A stretch of DNA of 64,000 bases, from NCBI RefSeq assembly GCF_000739995.1, contig NZ_BBJX01000009.1:62001-126000 (forward strand), given 5' to 3'. Position 1 is the first letter of the stretch, and each line of letters starts with the position of its first letter. Positions 1-7,852 of this stretch are shown piece after piece. This stretch comes from Comamonas granuli NBRC 101663 (GTDB lineage: Bacteria > Pseudomonadota > Gammaproteobacteria > Burkholderiales > Burkholderiaceae_C). Position numbers and translations under genes: made by a program. Below the pieces are notes generated by a model. The model was not told where the DNA came from and searched no databases. It saw only the letters and a program-made list of their open reading frames with translations.

Positions 1-163
1 CCTGCTGCCGCAGGACGGGGAGCCGCGGCGCGACCGCGGCCTGGCGCATGCCGCCTGCGGGCATGCGGCGCAGGCCGTGGAGGATTTGCGTGCCTACCTG
101 GCGCAGCGGCCGGACGCGCCGGATGCCGCCCGCATCGCCGAGCGCATCCGCGGCTTGCTGTGA
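1..163 (+). CDS. SirB1-like (transglutaminase-like/TPR) protein, C-terminal fragment
   Basis: Only the last 53 codons and the TGA stop lie in the window; the gene begins upstream. The visible peptide contains RRDRGLAHAACGHAAQAVED followed by LRAYLAQRPDAPDAARIAER, a helical repeat like the TPR tail that ends SirB1-family proteins (RDRGLAL... AI.DLE.YL...PDA.DA..I..RL). The assignment to SirB1 rests on this tail alone, because no catalytic domain is visible. It ends 66 bp before the convergent stress-protein gene, and a palindromic repeat lies between them. Confidence 0.5.
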   Translation, partial: LLPQDGEPRRDRGLAHAACGHAAQAVEDLRAYLAQRPDAPDAARIAERIRGLL

Positions 164-228
164 TTTTTGGATGAAATAGCCGTGTAGCCCTTATGGATCA
201 AGCGCGACATGCTATGGTAGTGGTAGCG
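164..228 (+). repeat. Dispersed palindromic repeat, copy 1 (intergenic)
   Basis: About 65 bp matching the family pattern seen elsewhere in the window: TTTTGGATGAAAT at the 5' side, a GCCCTTATGGATCAAGCGC core, then ATGCTAT and a GTAGC end. It sits between two convergent genes and could act as a transcription stop. Confidence 0.75.
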
Positions 229-229
229 T

Positions 230-625
230 TCAGCTCTGGGACTTGACGCACAGCACCGGGCAGGAGACGGTCATCAGCAGCTCCTGAGCGACGCTGCCCA
301 GCAGCAGCTTGCCGACGGCGGTGCGCTTGCGCAGGCCGATGACGAGGACGGAGATGTCCTGCGTCTCCACCAGTTCGTTGATTTCCTCCACGGCACTGCG
401 GCCGCGCACGAACTGCTTGAAATCACCCATGATGCCCTGGTTCTGGAGCATGGTCTCGAGCTGCTCGACCTCGCTGCCCAGGGCGAGCGAGGGGTCTTCC
501 TGTGTGCCGCCGGGGCCGGCGTTCACGACCAGCAGCCGCTCCTGGCGGCGCTTGGCGATTTCAATGCCCTTGTCCAGTGCGGCCCGGCCTTCGGGGCGGG
601 GCACGTAGGCGACGAGGATGGTCAT
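230..625 (-). CDS. Universal stress protein (UspA family)
   Basis: A 131-residue single-domain cytoplasmic Usp, the usual length for the family. The N-terminus MTILVAYVPRPEGRAALDKG is the first beta strand and loop, and VLVIGLRKRTAVGKLLLGSV near residues 94-113 is the nucleotide-binding segment. The canonical pattern is G-2x-G-9x-G-S/T. Here the second glycine is lysine (GLRK), while the final GS is kept, so ATP binding may be altered. An AAGGAAT Shine-Dalgarno lies just upstream of the ATG at 625. The AI-2E permease gene lies upstream on the same strand with about 109 bp between, so a separate promoter is likely. Family certain; specific role unknown. Confidence 0.93.
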   Translation of the reverse strand: MTILVAYVPRPEGRAALDKGIEIAKRRQERLLVVNAGPGGTQEDPSLALGSEVEQLETMLQNQGIMGDFKQFVRGRSAVEEINELVETQDISVLVIGLRKRTAVGKLLLGSVAQELLMTVSCPVLCVKSQS

Positions 626-734
626 GTGTGCGATTCCTTGCTATGGCAATGGTTGTTTGTAAGGTGGCGCTGGCAGGCAGCGCCAAGCCGCAGCATAGCC
701 CATCGCCATGGCATTGGCGAGTCACTCGGGCTCT

Positions 735-1781
735 TCACACCAGGCGCGCGGCGGCCAGTTCTTTCTTGGTGTAGGCGTAGTACAGCGGCGCGGCCACGAG
801 ACCGGCGGGGCCGAACAGCGCCTCGGCCACGAACATCACGGCCAGCAGCTCCCACACGCCCATTTGCGTGCGGCGGCCGACCACCTTGGCGTTGATCACG
901 TACTCTGCCTTGTGGATCAGGATCAGAAAGCCCAGGCAGGCGGCGGCGGCCAGCGGCGAGACCGACAGGCCCACGATGGTCATGACGGCGTTGCACACCA
1001 GATTGCCCACGATGGGCACCAGCCCGGCGACGAAGGTGAAGCTGATGAGCAGCGGCGTATACGGCAGCTGCAGCCCCCAGTAGGGCAGCACGAACAGCAG
1101 GAACAGCGCCGTGAGCAGGGTATTGAAGGCCGCAATCCAGAACTGCGCGGCGACGATCTGGCGGAACGCCTCGCCAAACAGCGTGATGCGCTGGGCGAGG
1201 GCGCGTGTCAGCGGGCCGGACGATGCGCCCGCTGTGCGCACCGCTGCCAGGGTGCCGATGACCAGACCCACATAGGCAAACAGCAGCCCGGCGAGCCAGG
1301 CGCGGCCCGTGGTGGCGAGGTCGCCAGCCTTGGCGCCGAGGTAGTTGGCCAGCACGCGCTGCACGCCGGCCGTGCCGTCGGGCAACTGCAGGGGAAAGTC
1401 GGGTGGCAGCTTCAGGCGCAGCTCGCGCACCGTCTTGGCCATGTATTCGAGCAGCTCGCGGTACTGCTGCGGCGCCTCGACAACGAGGCTGCGCGACTGC
1501 GTCAGGCCCGCGGCAAGCGCACACAGCGGCACCAGCATGACCAGCGCCGCCGCGGCGACCTGCGCCGCCCGCGGGGGCTGGGCCGGGGTCGGGCCGGGGC
1601 GCAGGCGCGCGAGCCAGCCCGTCCAGGCGAGCGTGAGCATATAGCCCAGGCACACGCACAGCAGGCCGGGCAGCAGGCCGCGCCAGAGTACCAGCAGCAG
1701 CGTGGCTGCCATCAGCAGGTAGCTGGCCGCCAGCACGTGCGGCGGGACCGGGGCGGTGGCGGGTGCGCGGGACGGCGCCAT
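735..1781 (-). CDS. AI-2E family transporter (PerM/YdiK-like permease)
   Basis: A 348-residue inner-membrane protein with about seven hydrophobic segments: two near the N-terminus, one around residue 80, then a block from about residue 160 to the end. VAGLVPIVGNLVCNA is the conserved loop of the AI-2E exporter/PerM superfamily, and the long soluble stretch between early and late helices is also typical. The ATG at 1781 lies 16 bp downstream of the purM stop; an upstream in-frame ATG at 1865 would overlap purM by 68 bp and is less likely. Close spacing suggests cotranscription with purM. Substrate is not predictable; despite the name, most members do not transport AI-2. Confidence 0.9.
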   Translation of the reverse strand: MAPSRAPATAPVPPHVLAASYLLMAATLLLVLWRGLLPGLLCVCLGYMLTLAWTGWLARLRPGPTPAQPPRAAQVAAAALVMLVPLCALAAGLTQSRSLVVEAPQQYRELLEYMAKTVRELRLKLPPDFPLQLPDGTAGVQRVLANYLGAKAGDLATTGRAWLAGLLFAYVGLVIGTLAAVRTAGASSGPLTRALAQRITLFGEAFRQIVAAQFWIAAFNTLLTALFLLFVLPYWGLQLPYTPLLISFTFVAGLVPIVGNLVCNAVMTIVGLSVSPLAAAACLGFLILIHKAEYVINAKVVGRRTQMGVWELLAVMFVAEALFGPAGLVAAPLYYAYTKKELAAARLV

Positions 1782-1797
1782 GGCGCGCGCGGCGCTG

Positions 1798-2862
1798 TCA
1801 GGCCACCACCACGGCCGCGCCCGTGCCACGCGCGGCAATGGTGCCCAGGGTGTAGACCGACTCACCCGCGGCGCGCAGCGTGGCGGCCGTGGCCTCGGCG
1901 GCCGCAGCCGCCACGACGACGACCATGCCGATGCCGTTGTTGAACGTGCGGTTCATCTCGGTGTCGTCGATGCCCGCGGTCTGCTGCAGCCAGGCGAAAA
2001 GTTCGCTCTGGGGCCAACTGCCTTTGCGCAGGTGCGCGGCCAGGCCTTCGGGCAGCACGCGCGGGATGTTCTCCAGCAGGCCGCCGCCCGTGATGTGGGC
2101 CAGGGCCTTGATGCCGCCGGCGCCATCCTGCGTATGCGGGTGCTGCGCCAGCGCAGCGAGCACGTTTTTCACGTACAGGCGCGTGGGCTCCATGATGGCC
2201 TGGCGGAAGGGCTTGCCGTCCAGCGTGGCGGGGTGCTGGGCGCCGGCGCGCTCGATGCATTTGCGCACCAGCGAAAAACCATTGCTGTGCACGCCGCTGG
2301 AGGCCAGGCCGAGCACCACATCGCCCGCCTGCACCTCGCGGCCGGTGAGGATCTTGGACTTCTCGACAGCGCCGACGCAAAAGCCGGCCAGGTCGTATTC
2401 GCCCGCGGGGTACATGCCGGGCATCTCGGCCGTCTCGCCACCGATCAGCGCGCAGCCCGAGAGCTCGCAGCCCCGGGCGATGCCGCCCACCACGGCGGCG
2501 GCGGTGTCCACGTCGAGCTTGCCGCAGGCGAAATAGTCGAGGAAGAACAGCGGCTCGGCGCCTTGCACCAGCACGTCGTTCACGCTCATGGCCACGAGGT
2601 CGATGCCCACGGTGTCGTGCATGTTCCACTCGAAGGCCAGCTTGAGCTTGGTGCCCACGCCATCGGTGCCGGAAACGAGCACGGGCTCGCGGTAGCGCTT
2701 GGGCACCTCGAACAGGGCGCCAAAGCCGCCGATGCCCGCCAGCACGCCTTCGCGCATCGTCTTCTTGGCCAGGGGCTTGATGCGATCGACCAGCGCGTCG
2801 CCCGCGTCGATGTCGACGCCAGCGTCCTTGTAGGAAATGGGAGGGGTGGCAGAAGTGCTCAT
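1798..2862 (-). CDS. purM: Phosphoribosylformylglycinamidine cyclo-ligase
   Basis: A 354-residue cytosolic enzyme of de novo purine synthesis that closes FGAM to AIR using ATP. Motifs are the ATP-binding GTDGVGTK at residues 65-72, [20 protein letters not shown] around 93-112, and [11 protein letters not shown] around 141-151, all diagnostic of PurM. Length agrees with the family (about 345-350). The ATG at 2862 begins [15 protein letters not shown]; the frame stays open to 3291 but that extension is arginine/proline-rich and overlaps hda on the other strand, so it is rejected. It is divergent from hda across 283 bp and probably cotranscribed with the permease downstream. Confidence 0.98.
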   Translation of the reverse strand: MSTSATPPISYKDAGVDIDAGDALVDRIKPLAKKTMREGVLAGIGGFGALFEVPKRYREPVLVSGTDGVGTKLKLAFEWNMHDTVGIDLVAMSVNDVLVQGAEPLFFLDYFACGKLDVDTAAAVVGGIARGCELSGCALIGGETAEMPGMYPAGEYDLAGFCVGAVEKSKILTGREVQAGDVVLGLASSGVHSNGFSLVRKCIERAGAQHPATLDGKPFRQAIMEPTRLYVKNVLAALAQHPHTQDGAGGIKALAHITGGGLLENIPRVLPEGLAAHLRKGSWPQSELFAWLQQTAGIDDTEMNRTFNNGIGMVVVVAAAAAEATAATLRAAGESVYTLGTIAARGTGAAVVVA

Positions 2863-3145
2863 GGGTCTCGTGGTGCAGGGAGGCGGCACATGCGGCGGCC
2901 GCGAAACCCCGGATTCTATGCGGGAGGGGGCCTGCACCCCGCAGCCCCGGGGCGCGCGGCCCCCGGAACGACTAAAATCTGCCCATCGCTGCCCAGGCCC
3001 GCGCGGGCCCGGTGCCCGCGCCGCCTGACCCGGACCGCCGCCGCTGCCGCCGCCTGTGGCGGGCAGGCCCTTCCAACCCACACGTGATGCCGTTGTTTCG
3101 TCGCTCATCCGCCCCCTCGACTCCGCGGGTCTCCCGAGGCCGTCC
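2863..3145. promoter_or_regulatory. Divergent purM/hda intergenic region
   Basis: Holds no credible gene. A TAAAAT at 2973-2978 is a candidate -10 for hda. A TAGAAT on the minus strand near 2915-2920 is a candidate -10 for purM. No confident -35 boxes were found for either. Confidence 0.35.
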
Positions 3146-3844
3146 ATGAAGCAACTGGCCTTGGACATCGGCCTGGCCACGGCCCCGTCGCTGGCCAGCT
3201 TCTTCGCCGGCCCGAACGAGGCCGCGCTGCAGCATCTGCGCCTGTGGGCCGGCGCGGGCAGCAGCCAGGCCACGCGCGCGCCCGTGCCCACCTACCTGTG
3301 GGGAGCGCAGGGCAGCGGCAAGTCGCATCTGCTGCAGGCCGTGGGCGCCGCGCTGCGCGAGCAGGGGGCCAGCGTGGGCTGGCTCGACCCCGGTGTGTAT
3401 GGGCGGCCCGAGTTCGACGAGCGCTGGGCCGCCGTGCTCATGGACGACGTGCACCTGTACTCCACGGAACAGCAGGCCCTGGCGTTCAACTGGTTCGTCA
3501 ACGCCACCAGCCCGGGCGGCGGCGCGCCGCGCTGGGTGCTGGCCGCGGGCAGCCTGCCCCCGGCCGACCTGCCGCTGCGCGACGACCTGCGCACCCGGCT
3601 GGGCTGGGGCCATGTGTTCCAGCTCCAGGTGCTGGACGAAACCGCCCGCCGCGCCGTGCTGCGCCAGCAGGCCGACGCGCGCGGCATCTTCCTGTCCGAC
3701 GAGGTGATGGACTACATGCTCAACCGCTTCTCGCGCGACCTGGGCAGCCTCATGCAACTGCTTGAGCGGCTCGACGCCTACGCTCTGCGCGCGCAGCGTG
3801 CCGTCACCATTCCGCTGCTCAAGGCCATGCTTGAGGAAGAATGA
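3146..3844 (+). CDS. hda: DnaA regulatory inactivator Hda
   Basis: A 232-residue AAA+ protein related to DnaA domain III that, with the DNA-loaded beta clamp, stimulates DnaA-ATP hydrolysis after initiation (RIDA). The N-terminus carries QLALDI (residues 3-8), matching the short clamp-binding motif. Walker A is GAQGSGKS (53-60) and the Walker B region is [11 protein letters not shown] (about 94-104), with an Arg-containing sensor region later. The ATG at 3146 gives the clamp motif right at the N-terminus as in homologues; an earlier in-frame start at 3056 adds sequence with no family match. It is followed by the HAD gene after 49 bp, then pcnB and folK, a common Burkholderiales order. Confidence 0.95.
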   Translation: MKQLALDIGLATAPSLASFFAGPNEAALQHLRLWAGAGSSQATRAPVPTYLWGAQGSGKSHLLQAVGAALREQGASVGWLDPGVYGRPEFDERWAAVLMDDVHLYSTEQQALAFNWFVNATSPGGGAPRWVLAAGSLPPADLPLRDDLRTRLGWGHVFQLQVLDETARRAVLRQQADARGIFLSDEVMDYMLNRFSRDLGSLMQLLERLDAYALRAQRAVTIPLLKAMLEEE

Positions 3845-3893
3845 AGAACACCCCCTTGCGCCGCGCCGGTGGCCCATCGCACCCCCAGAATGA

Positions 3894-4592
3894 ATGACTG
3901 ATACCCCGACCCATCGCCCCCGGCTGACCCTGTTCGACCTGGACCACACCCTGCTGCCGCTCGACTCCGACTACGAGTGGGGCGAGTTCACCATCCGCAT
4001 CGGCTGGACCGACCCGGTGGACTTCGCGCGCCGCAACGACGAGTTCTACGCCCACTACCAGGCCGGCACGCTGGACGTGCACGACTACGTGCGCTTTGCC
4101 ACCGCGGCCCTGCGCGAGCGCGGCCCCGAGCAGGCGCACGCCGCGCACGCGCGCTTCATGCGCGAGGTGATCCACCCCGCCATCCGCCCCGAGGCGCTGC
4201 AGCTCGTGCGCCAGCACCAGCAGGCGGGCGACACGGTGCTCATCGTCACGGCCACCAATGAGTTCGTCACGCGCCCCATCGCGCAGGCGCTGGGCGTGCC
4301 GGAGCTGGTGGCCATGGGCCTGTCCGTGGACGCCAGCGGCTGGTATACCGGCGACATTGAAGGCACTCCCACCATGCGCGAAGGCAAGTTGCGGCGCATG
4401 GAAGAATGGCTGGCCGGGCGTGGCCTGCGCTGGGCCGATGTGGAAAGCACTTTTTACAGCGACTCCATGAACGACGTGCCCCTGCTGGAGAAAGTGGACC
4501 ACCCCGTGGCCACCAACCCCGACCCGCGCCTGCGCGCCCTGGCGCAGGCGCGGGGCTGGCGCATCCTCGACCTGTTTTCTGCACACCCATGA
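3894..4592 (+). CDS. HAD-superfamily hydrolase, subfamily IB (phosphoserine phosphatase-like)
   Basis: A 232-residue cytosolic phosphatase. Motif I is FDLDHTLLPLD with D15 as nucleophile and D17 as acid/base; motif II lies in VLIVTATNEF, the motif III lysine is in REGKLRRMEEW, and motif IV is FYSDSMNDVPLLE. This arrangement is the HAD-IB (SerB/CicA-like) class. The N-terminal cap includes WTDPVDFARRNDEFY, frequent in Burkholderiales homologues between hda and pcnB. Its stop overlaps the pcnB start (ATGA, 4589-4592), so translation is probably coupled. The physiological substrate cannot be told from sequence. Confidence 0.92.
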   Translation: MTDTPTHRPRLTLFDLDHTLLPLDSDYEWGEFTIRIGWTDPVDFARRNDEFYAHYQAGTLDVHDYVRFATAALRERGPEQAHAAHARFMREVIHPAIRPEALQLVRQHQQAGDTVLIVTATNEFVTRPIAQALGVPELVAMGLSVDASGWYTGDIEGTPTMREGKLRRMEEWLAGRGLRWADVESTFYSDSMNDVPLLEKVDHPVATNPDPRLRALAQARGWRILDLFSAHP

Positions 4593-6175
4593 TCAAGACC
4601 TTCATCGACAAACTGCTGGGCAAGGCCTCCAAGGGCGGCAACGGCGGCAAGCCCCATTTCGGCAAGCGCGTGGAGGTGCCGGCCAGCGTGCATGGCATCG
4701 ACCCCGCGCTGGTGGACCGCCGCGCCGTGGAGGTGGTGCACACCCTCAAGCAGGCGGGCTACGAGGCCTACGTCGTCGGCGGCGCCGTGCGCGACCTGCT
4801 GCTGGGCCTGCGCCCCAAGGACTTCGACGTGGCCACCAATGCCACGCCCGAGCAGGTCAAGCAGCTCTTTCGCCGCGCCTTCATCATCGGCAAGCGCTTT
4901 CGCATCGTGCACGTGGTGCACGGGCGCGGGCGCGAGCACGAGGTGATCGAAGTCTCCACCTTCCGCGCCTACCTCGATAACGTGGCCGCCGAACAGGTGG
5001 GGGGCAACGAGAAGACCAGCAAGGCGCAACTGGCCGGCATGCAGCACGCCGTGGACGCCAGCGGCCGCGTGCTGCGCGACAACGTCTGGGGCCCGCAGGA
5101 TGAAGACGCCACGCGGCGCGACTTCACCGTCAACGCCATGTACTACGACCCCGAGGCCCAGATCGTGGTGGACTACCACAAGGGCATCCAGGACGCGAAG
5201 AAGAAACTGCTGCGCATGATCGGCGACCCCGCCCAGCGCTACCGCGAAGACCCCGTGCGCATCATCCGCGCCGTGCGTTTTGCGGCCAAGCTCAGCCCCC
5301 TGGGCTTCACCCTGGACCCCAAGACCGCCGCGCCCCTGGCGCAGTCGCAGCACCTGCTGCAGGAGGTGCCGCAAAGCCGCATGTTCGACGAAATGCTCAA
5401 GCTGCTGCAGACCGGCCACGCGCTGGCCACCGTGGAGCAATTGCGCAAGCTGGGCCTGCAGCGCGGCATCTACCCGCTGCTGGACCTAGTGGTCGAGCGC
5501 GCCGACACCCCCCTGGTGCACGCCGCCCTGCAGGACACCGACCGCCGCTTGGCCGAAGGCAAGCGCGTGGCGCCCAGCTTCCTGCTTGCCTGCGTACTCT
5601 GGCAGGACGTGCGCGAAGGCTGGCAGCGCCGCCTGGATGCGCGCGCGCACGCCTTCCCCGCGCTGCAGGACGCCATCGACGAGGTCTTCAACCAGCGCAT
5701 CGGCGACGTCTCGGGCCGCGGCAAGCTGGCCGCCGACATGCGCGAAATCTGGGTCATGCAGCCCCGCTTTGAAAAGCGCGTGGGCCGCATCCCCGAAAGC
5801 ATGGTGGCGCAACTGCGTTTCCGTGCGGGCTTTGACTTCATGCGCCTGCGCGCCGACGTGGGCGAGGTGGACGAAGCCCTGGCCGACTGGTGGCAAAAGT
5901 TCAGCACCGCCGACGAGGACGAGCGCTACGACCTCCTGGAGCAGGCGCGCGAGGAGCAAAAAGCCCGCAGCCGCCAGGCCCAGGGCACCGTGCACCGCGT
6001 GCCGCCGCGCACCCAGGCCGCCGACCCGCGCGGCCTGGCGCTGGAGGAGGGCGGTGACGAACACGCCCCCGACACCGCCTCGCCCAGCGAAGGCAGCGCC
6101 CCCAAGAAACGCCGCCGCCGGCGCCGCAAACCCGGCGGCGCCGCAGGTGGCAGCGCCCCTGCCGCAGACGCGTGA
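4589..6175 (+). CDS. pcnB: Poly(A) polymerase I
   Basis: A 528-residue class II nucleotidyltransferase that adds 3' poly(A) tails to RNA and promotes decay. The catalytic head reads VVGGAVRDLLLGLRPKDFDV (residues 62-81) with the DFD metal-binding carboxylates at 78-80, and RRDFTVNAMYYDP follows as in PcnB/Cca. A C-terminal low-complexity tail rich in Lys/Arg (KKRRRRRRKPGG near residue 510) favours PcnB over tRNA CCA-transferase; the protein is longer than the E. coli enzyme mainly because of this tail. The ATG overlaps the HAD gene stop by 4 bp and the TGA overlaps the folK GTG start, so HAD-pcnB-folK form one translationally coupled unit. Confidence 0.95.
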   Translation: MIKTFIDKLLGKASKGGNGGKPHFGKRVEVPASVHGIDPALVDRRAVEVVHTLKQAGYEAYVVGGAVRDLLLGLRPKDFDVATNATPEQVKQLFRRAFIIGKRFRIVHVVHGRGREHEVIEVSTFRAYLDNVAAEQVGGNEKTSKAQLAGMQHAVDASGRVLRDNVWGPQDEDATRRDFTVNAMYYDPEAQIVVDYHKGIQDAKKKLLRMIGDPAQRYREDPVRIIRAVRFAAKLSPLGFTLDPKTAAPLAQSQHLLQEVPQSRMFDEMLKLLQTGHALATVEQLRKLGLQRGIYPLLDLVVERADTPLVHAALQDTDRRLAEGKRVAPSFLLACVLWQDVREGWQRRLDARAHAFPALQDAIDEVFNQRIGDVSGRGKLAADMREIWVMQPRFEKRVGRIPESMVAQLRFRAGFDFMRLRADVGEVDEALADWWQKFSTADEDERYDLLEQAREEQKARSRQAQGTVHRVPPRTQAADPRGLALEEGGDEHAPDTASPSEGSAPKKRRRRRRKPGGAAGGSAPAADA

Positions 6176-6690
6176 GCACGCACCCTGCGCCGCAGGCGGG
6201 CGCACCGGCCCCCGCCGTGCAGGCCTGGGTCGGCCTGGGCGCCAACCTGGGCGACCCCGCCGCCGCCCTGCGCCAGGCCGTGCGGGCCCTGGCGCACACC
6301 CCGGGCATTCGCCTGCTGCGCACCTCCTCCCTGTACCGCAGCGCGCCGGTGGATGCCGGCGGCCCCGACTACGTCAACGCCGTGGCCGAAATCGCCACCA
6401 CCCTCGCCCCCCACGCCCTGCTGGCCGTCCTGCAGGCCCTGGAGCAGGCTGCCGGGCGCGAACGCCCCTACCGCAACGCCCCCCGCACGCTGGACCTGGA
6501 CCTGCTGCTCTACGGCGACCAGCACATCGCCACCCCCGACCTCACCGTGCCCCACCCCCGCATGTTTGAGCGCGCCTTCGTCCTGCGCCCCCTGGCCGAA
6601 CTGGCGCCGCAGCAAGTGCCGCCAGCGGCGTTGCAGGCCGTGCAGGATCAGGCCATTGGCCTGTGGCGGCCCGTTGGGTGGGCCGACTGA
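6172..6690 (+). CDS. folK: 6-hydroxymethyl-7,8-dihydropterin pyrophosphokinase
   Basis: A 172-residue HPPK enzyme that transfers pyrophosphate from ATP to 6-hydroxymethyl-dihydropterin in folate synthesis. The motifs are WVGLGANLGDP near the N-terminus, RPYRNAPRTLDLDLLLYG with the DLD metal ligands in the middle, and LTVPHPRMFERAFVLRPL, which forms the catalytic loop. Length fits the family. The start is GTG at 6172, overlapping the pcnB stop (GTGA). In many relatives panB or a deoxynucleoside kinase follows; here the next genes belong to a glycan module with its own regulatory region. Confidence 0.96.
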   Translation: MSTHPAPQAGAPAPAVQAWVGLGANLGDPAAALRQAVRALAHTPGIRLLRTSSLYRSAPVDAGGPDYVNAVAEIATTLAPHALLAVLQALEQAAGRERPYRNAPRTLDLDLLLYGDQHIATPDLTVPHPRMFERAFVLRPLAELAPQQVPPAALQAVQDQAIGLWRPVGWAD

Positions 6691-6754
6691 CATCAGCCAT
6701 TTCCTTGCAGTTTCGTCTGCCGTGCCGCGGTAGTTTCCGGTGCAGCCCTTGCAT

Positions 6755-6771
6755 CTAAGGCTCCGCTAAGG
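6755..6771 (+). promoter_or_regulatory. Direct-repeat box, PmrA/QseB (OmpR-family) type
   Basis: CTAAGG (6755-6760), a 5-bp spacer CTCCG, then CTAAGG again (6766-6771). Two identical hexamers repeat every 11 bp, as in OmpR/PhoB-family response regulator boxes (PmrA consensus CTTAAG-N5-CTTAAG). A candidate -10 AATACT starts 10 bp further on at 6782, the distance expected for activator-assisted promoters. It lies upstream of the GT2/GT39 operon. Confidence 0.55.
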
Positions 6772-6781
6772 CAAGGTGCGG

Positions 6782-6826
6782 AATACTCGCGGGGAAGACT
6801 GCCTCGTGATCGGCAGCGGGAGTATT
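6782..6826 (+). promoter_or_regulatory. Inverted repeat AATACTC...GAGTATT upstream of GT2
   Basis: Perfect 7-bp arms, AATACTC (6782-6788) and GAGTATT (6820-6826), 31 bp apart in the leader of the glycan operon. It may be a leader stem or a second operator. The left arm also forms the candidate -10. Confidence 0.35.
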
Positions 6827-6919
6827 GCTGTGACCTCCTCCCTGACCCCCGAATCGCCATCCTGCCCACCGCTGTCGTCCGTGCTGGAAGGCGCCGGCCA
6901 TGGGAGGGTGCTGCACTCG

Positions 6920-7852
6920 ATGTCGTGCGTCCTGCCGTGCTTCAACGAAAAAGAGAACCTGGACGTCCTGCTCCCGTTGCTGCGGGCCAGGCTCGCGACC
7001 CTGGCGCCGCAGTGGGAAATTGTGCTGGTCGACGACGGCAGTACCGACGGCACGGCGGAGCAATGGCCGTTGTGGCTGCAGGAGCCCGGCGTGCGGGTGG
7101 TGCAGCTGGCGCGCAATTTCGGCAAGGAGGCGGCACTGACCGCAGGCCTGGAGGCCGCCGCGGGCGATGTGGTGGTACTCATGGACGCCGACCTGCAGCA
7201 TCCGCTCGGATTGCTGGATGTTTTCGTACGCCATTGGCGCAGCGGCGCGGACATGGTGTACGCCGTGCGCGCGGACCGTGAGGACGAAGGCCGGTTCAAG
7301 CAACTGGGAACGCGCCTGTTCTATGGCATGCTCAACGGTGGCCGCCGCTTCAAGGTGCCGCCGGGTGCGGGGGATTTCCGGCTCATGGACCGCAGCGTCG
7401 TGGCAGCGCTGCGCCAGTTTCCCGAACGCAGCCGCTTCCTCAAGGGGTTGTATGCCTGGGTGGGTTTCGAAGCGGTGGCGGTGCCCTACCTCCCCGATGT
7501 GCGGGCGCATGGGCAGAGCCACTACGGCAAGCTGCGGCTCATAGGGCTGGCCCTTGATGGGCTGACGGCGTTCACCGTATGGCCGTTGCGCGCCCTGATC
7601 GCCGTGGGGTTCCTGCTGGCCATGGTGGCCTTTGCGTACGGCGCGTACCTGTCGGTGGACTACCTCCTGTACGGCCACGACGTGAGCGGCTGGACGACCA
7701 TCGTCGTGAGCCTGATGCTGATCGCGGGCATCCAACTGGTGTCGCTGGGGGTCGTGGGCGAATATGTCGGCCGCATCTATGAGGAGGTCAAGCGCCGTCC
7801 GCTGTACGTCGTCAAGCGGCAAATGGGCCGGGGGCTGCCGGAGCACGGATGA
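6920..7852 (+). CDS. Polyprenyl-phosphate glycosyltransferase (GT2, DPM1/ArnC/GtrB-like)
   Basis: A 310-residue membrane-anchored GT-A fold enzyme that transfers a sugar from a nucleotide sugar to undecaprenyl phosphate on the cytoplasmic face. VDDGSTDG (37-44) and MDADLQHP (about 88-95, the DAD metal site) are the nucleotide-sugar motifs. Two C-terminal transmembrane helices follow (about 217-245 and 255-285), then the VGEYVGRIYEEVKRRPLYVV tail typical of ArnC/GtrB. The ATG at 6920 begins directly with SCVLPCFNE, the first strand; a GGAGGG lies 11 nt upstream. A GTG at 6908 is possible. Its stop overlaps the next start (ATGA), so the pair is an operon. The sugar is unknown; the downstream ArnT-like, GtrA and deacetylase genes suggest an amino sugar for lipid A. 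Confidence 0.92.
   Translation: MSCVLPCFNEKENLDVLLPLLRARLATLAPQWEIVLVDDGSTDGTAEQWPLWLQEPGVRVVQLARNFGKEAALTAGLEAAAGDVVVLMDADLQHPLGLLDVFVRHWRSGADMVYAVRADREDEGRFKQLGTRLFYGMLNGGRRFKVPPGAGDFRLMDRSVVAALRQFPERSRFLKGLYAWVGFEAVAVPYLPDVRAHGQSHYGKLRLIGLALDGLTAFTVWPLRALIAVGFLLAMVAFAYGAYLSVDYLLYGHDVSGWTTIVVSLMLIAGIQLVSLGVVGEYVGRIYEEVKRRPLYVVKRQMGRGLPEHG

Noticed and set aside
2863-3291. Upstream extension of purM to a 497-codon frame
   Set aside because: The extra residues are Arg/Pro-rich, unlike PurM, and would overlap the hda gene on the other strand.
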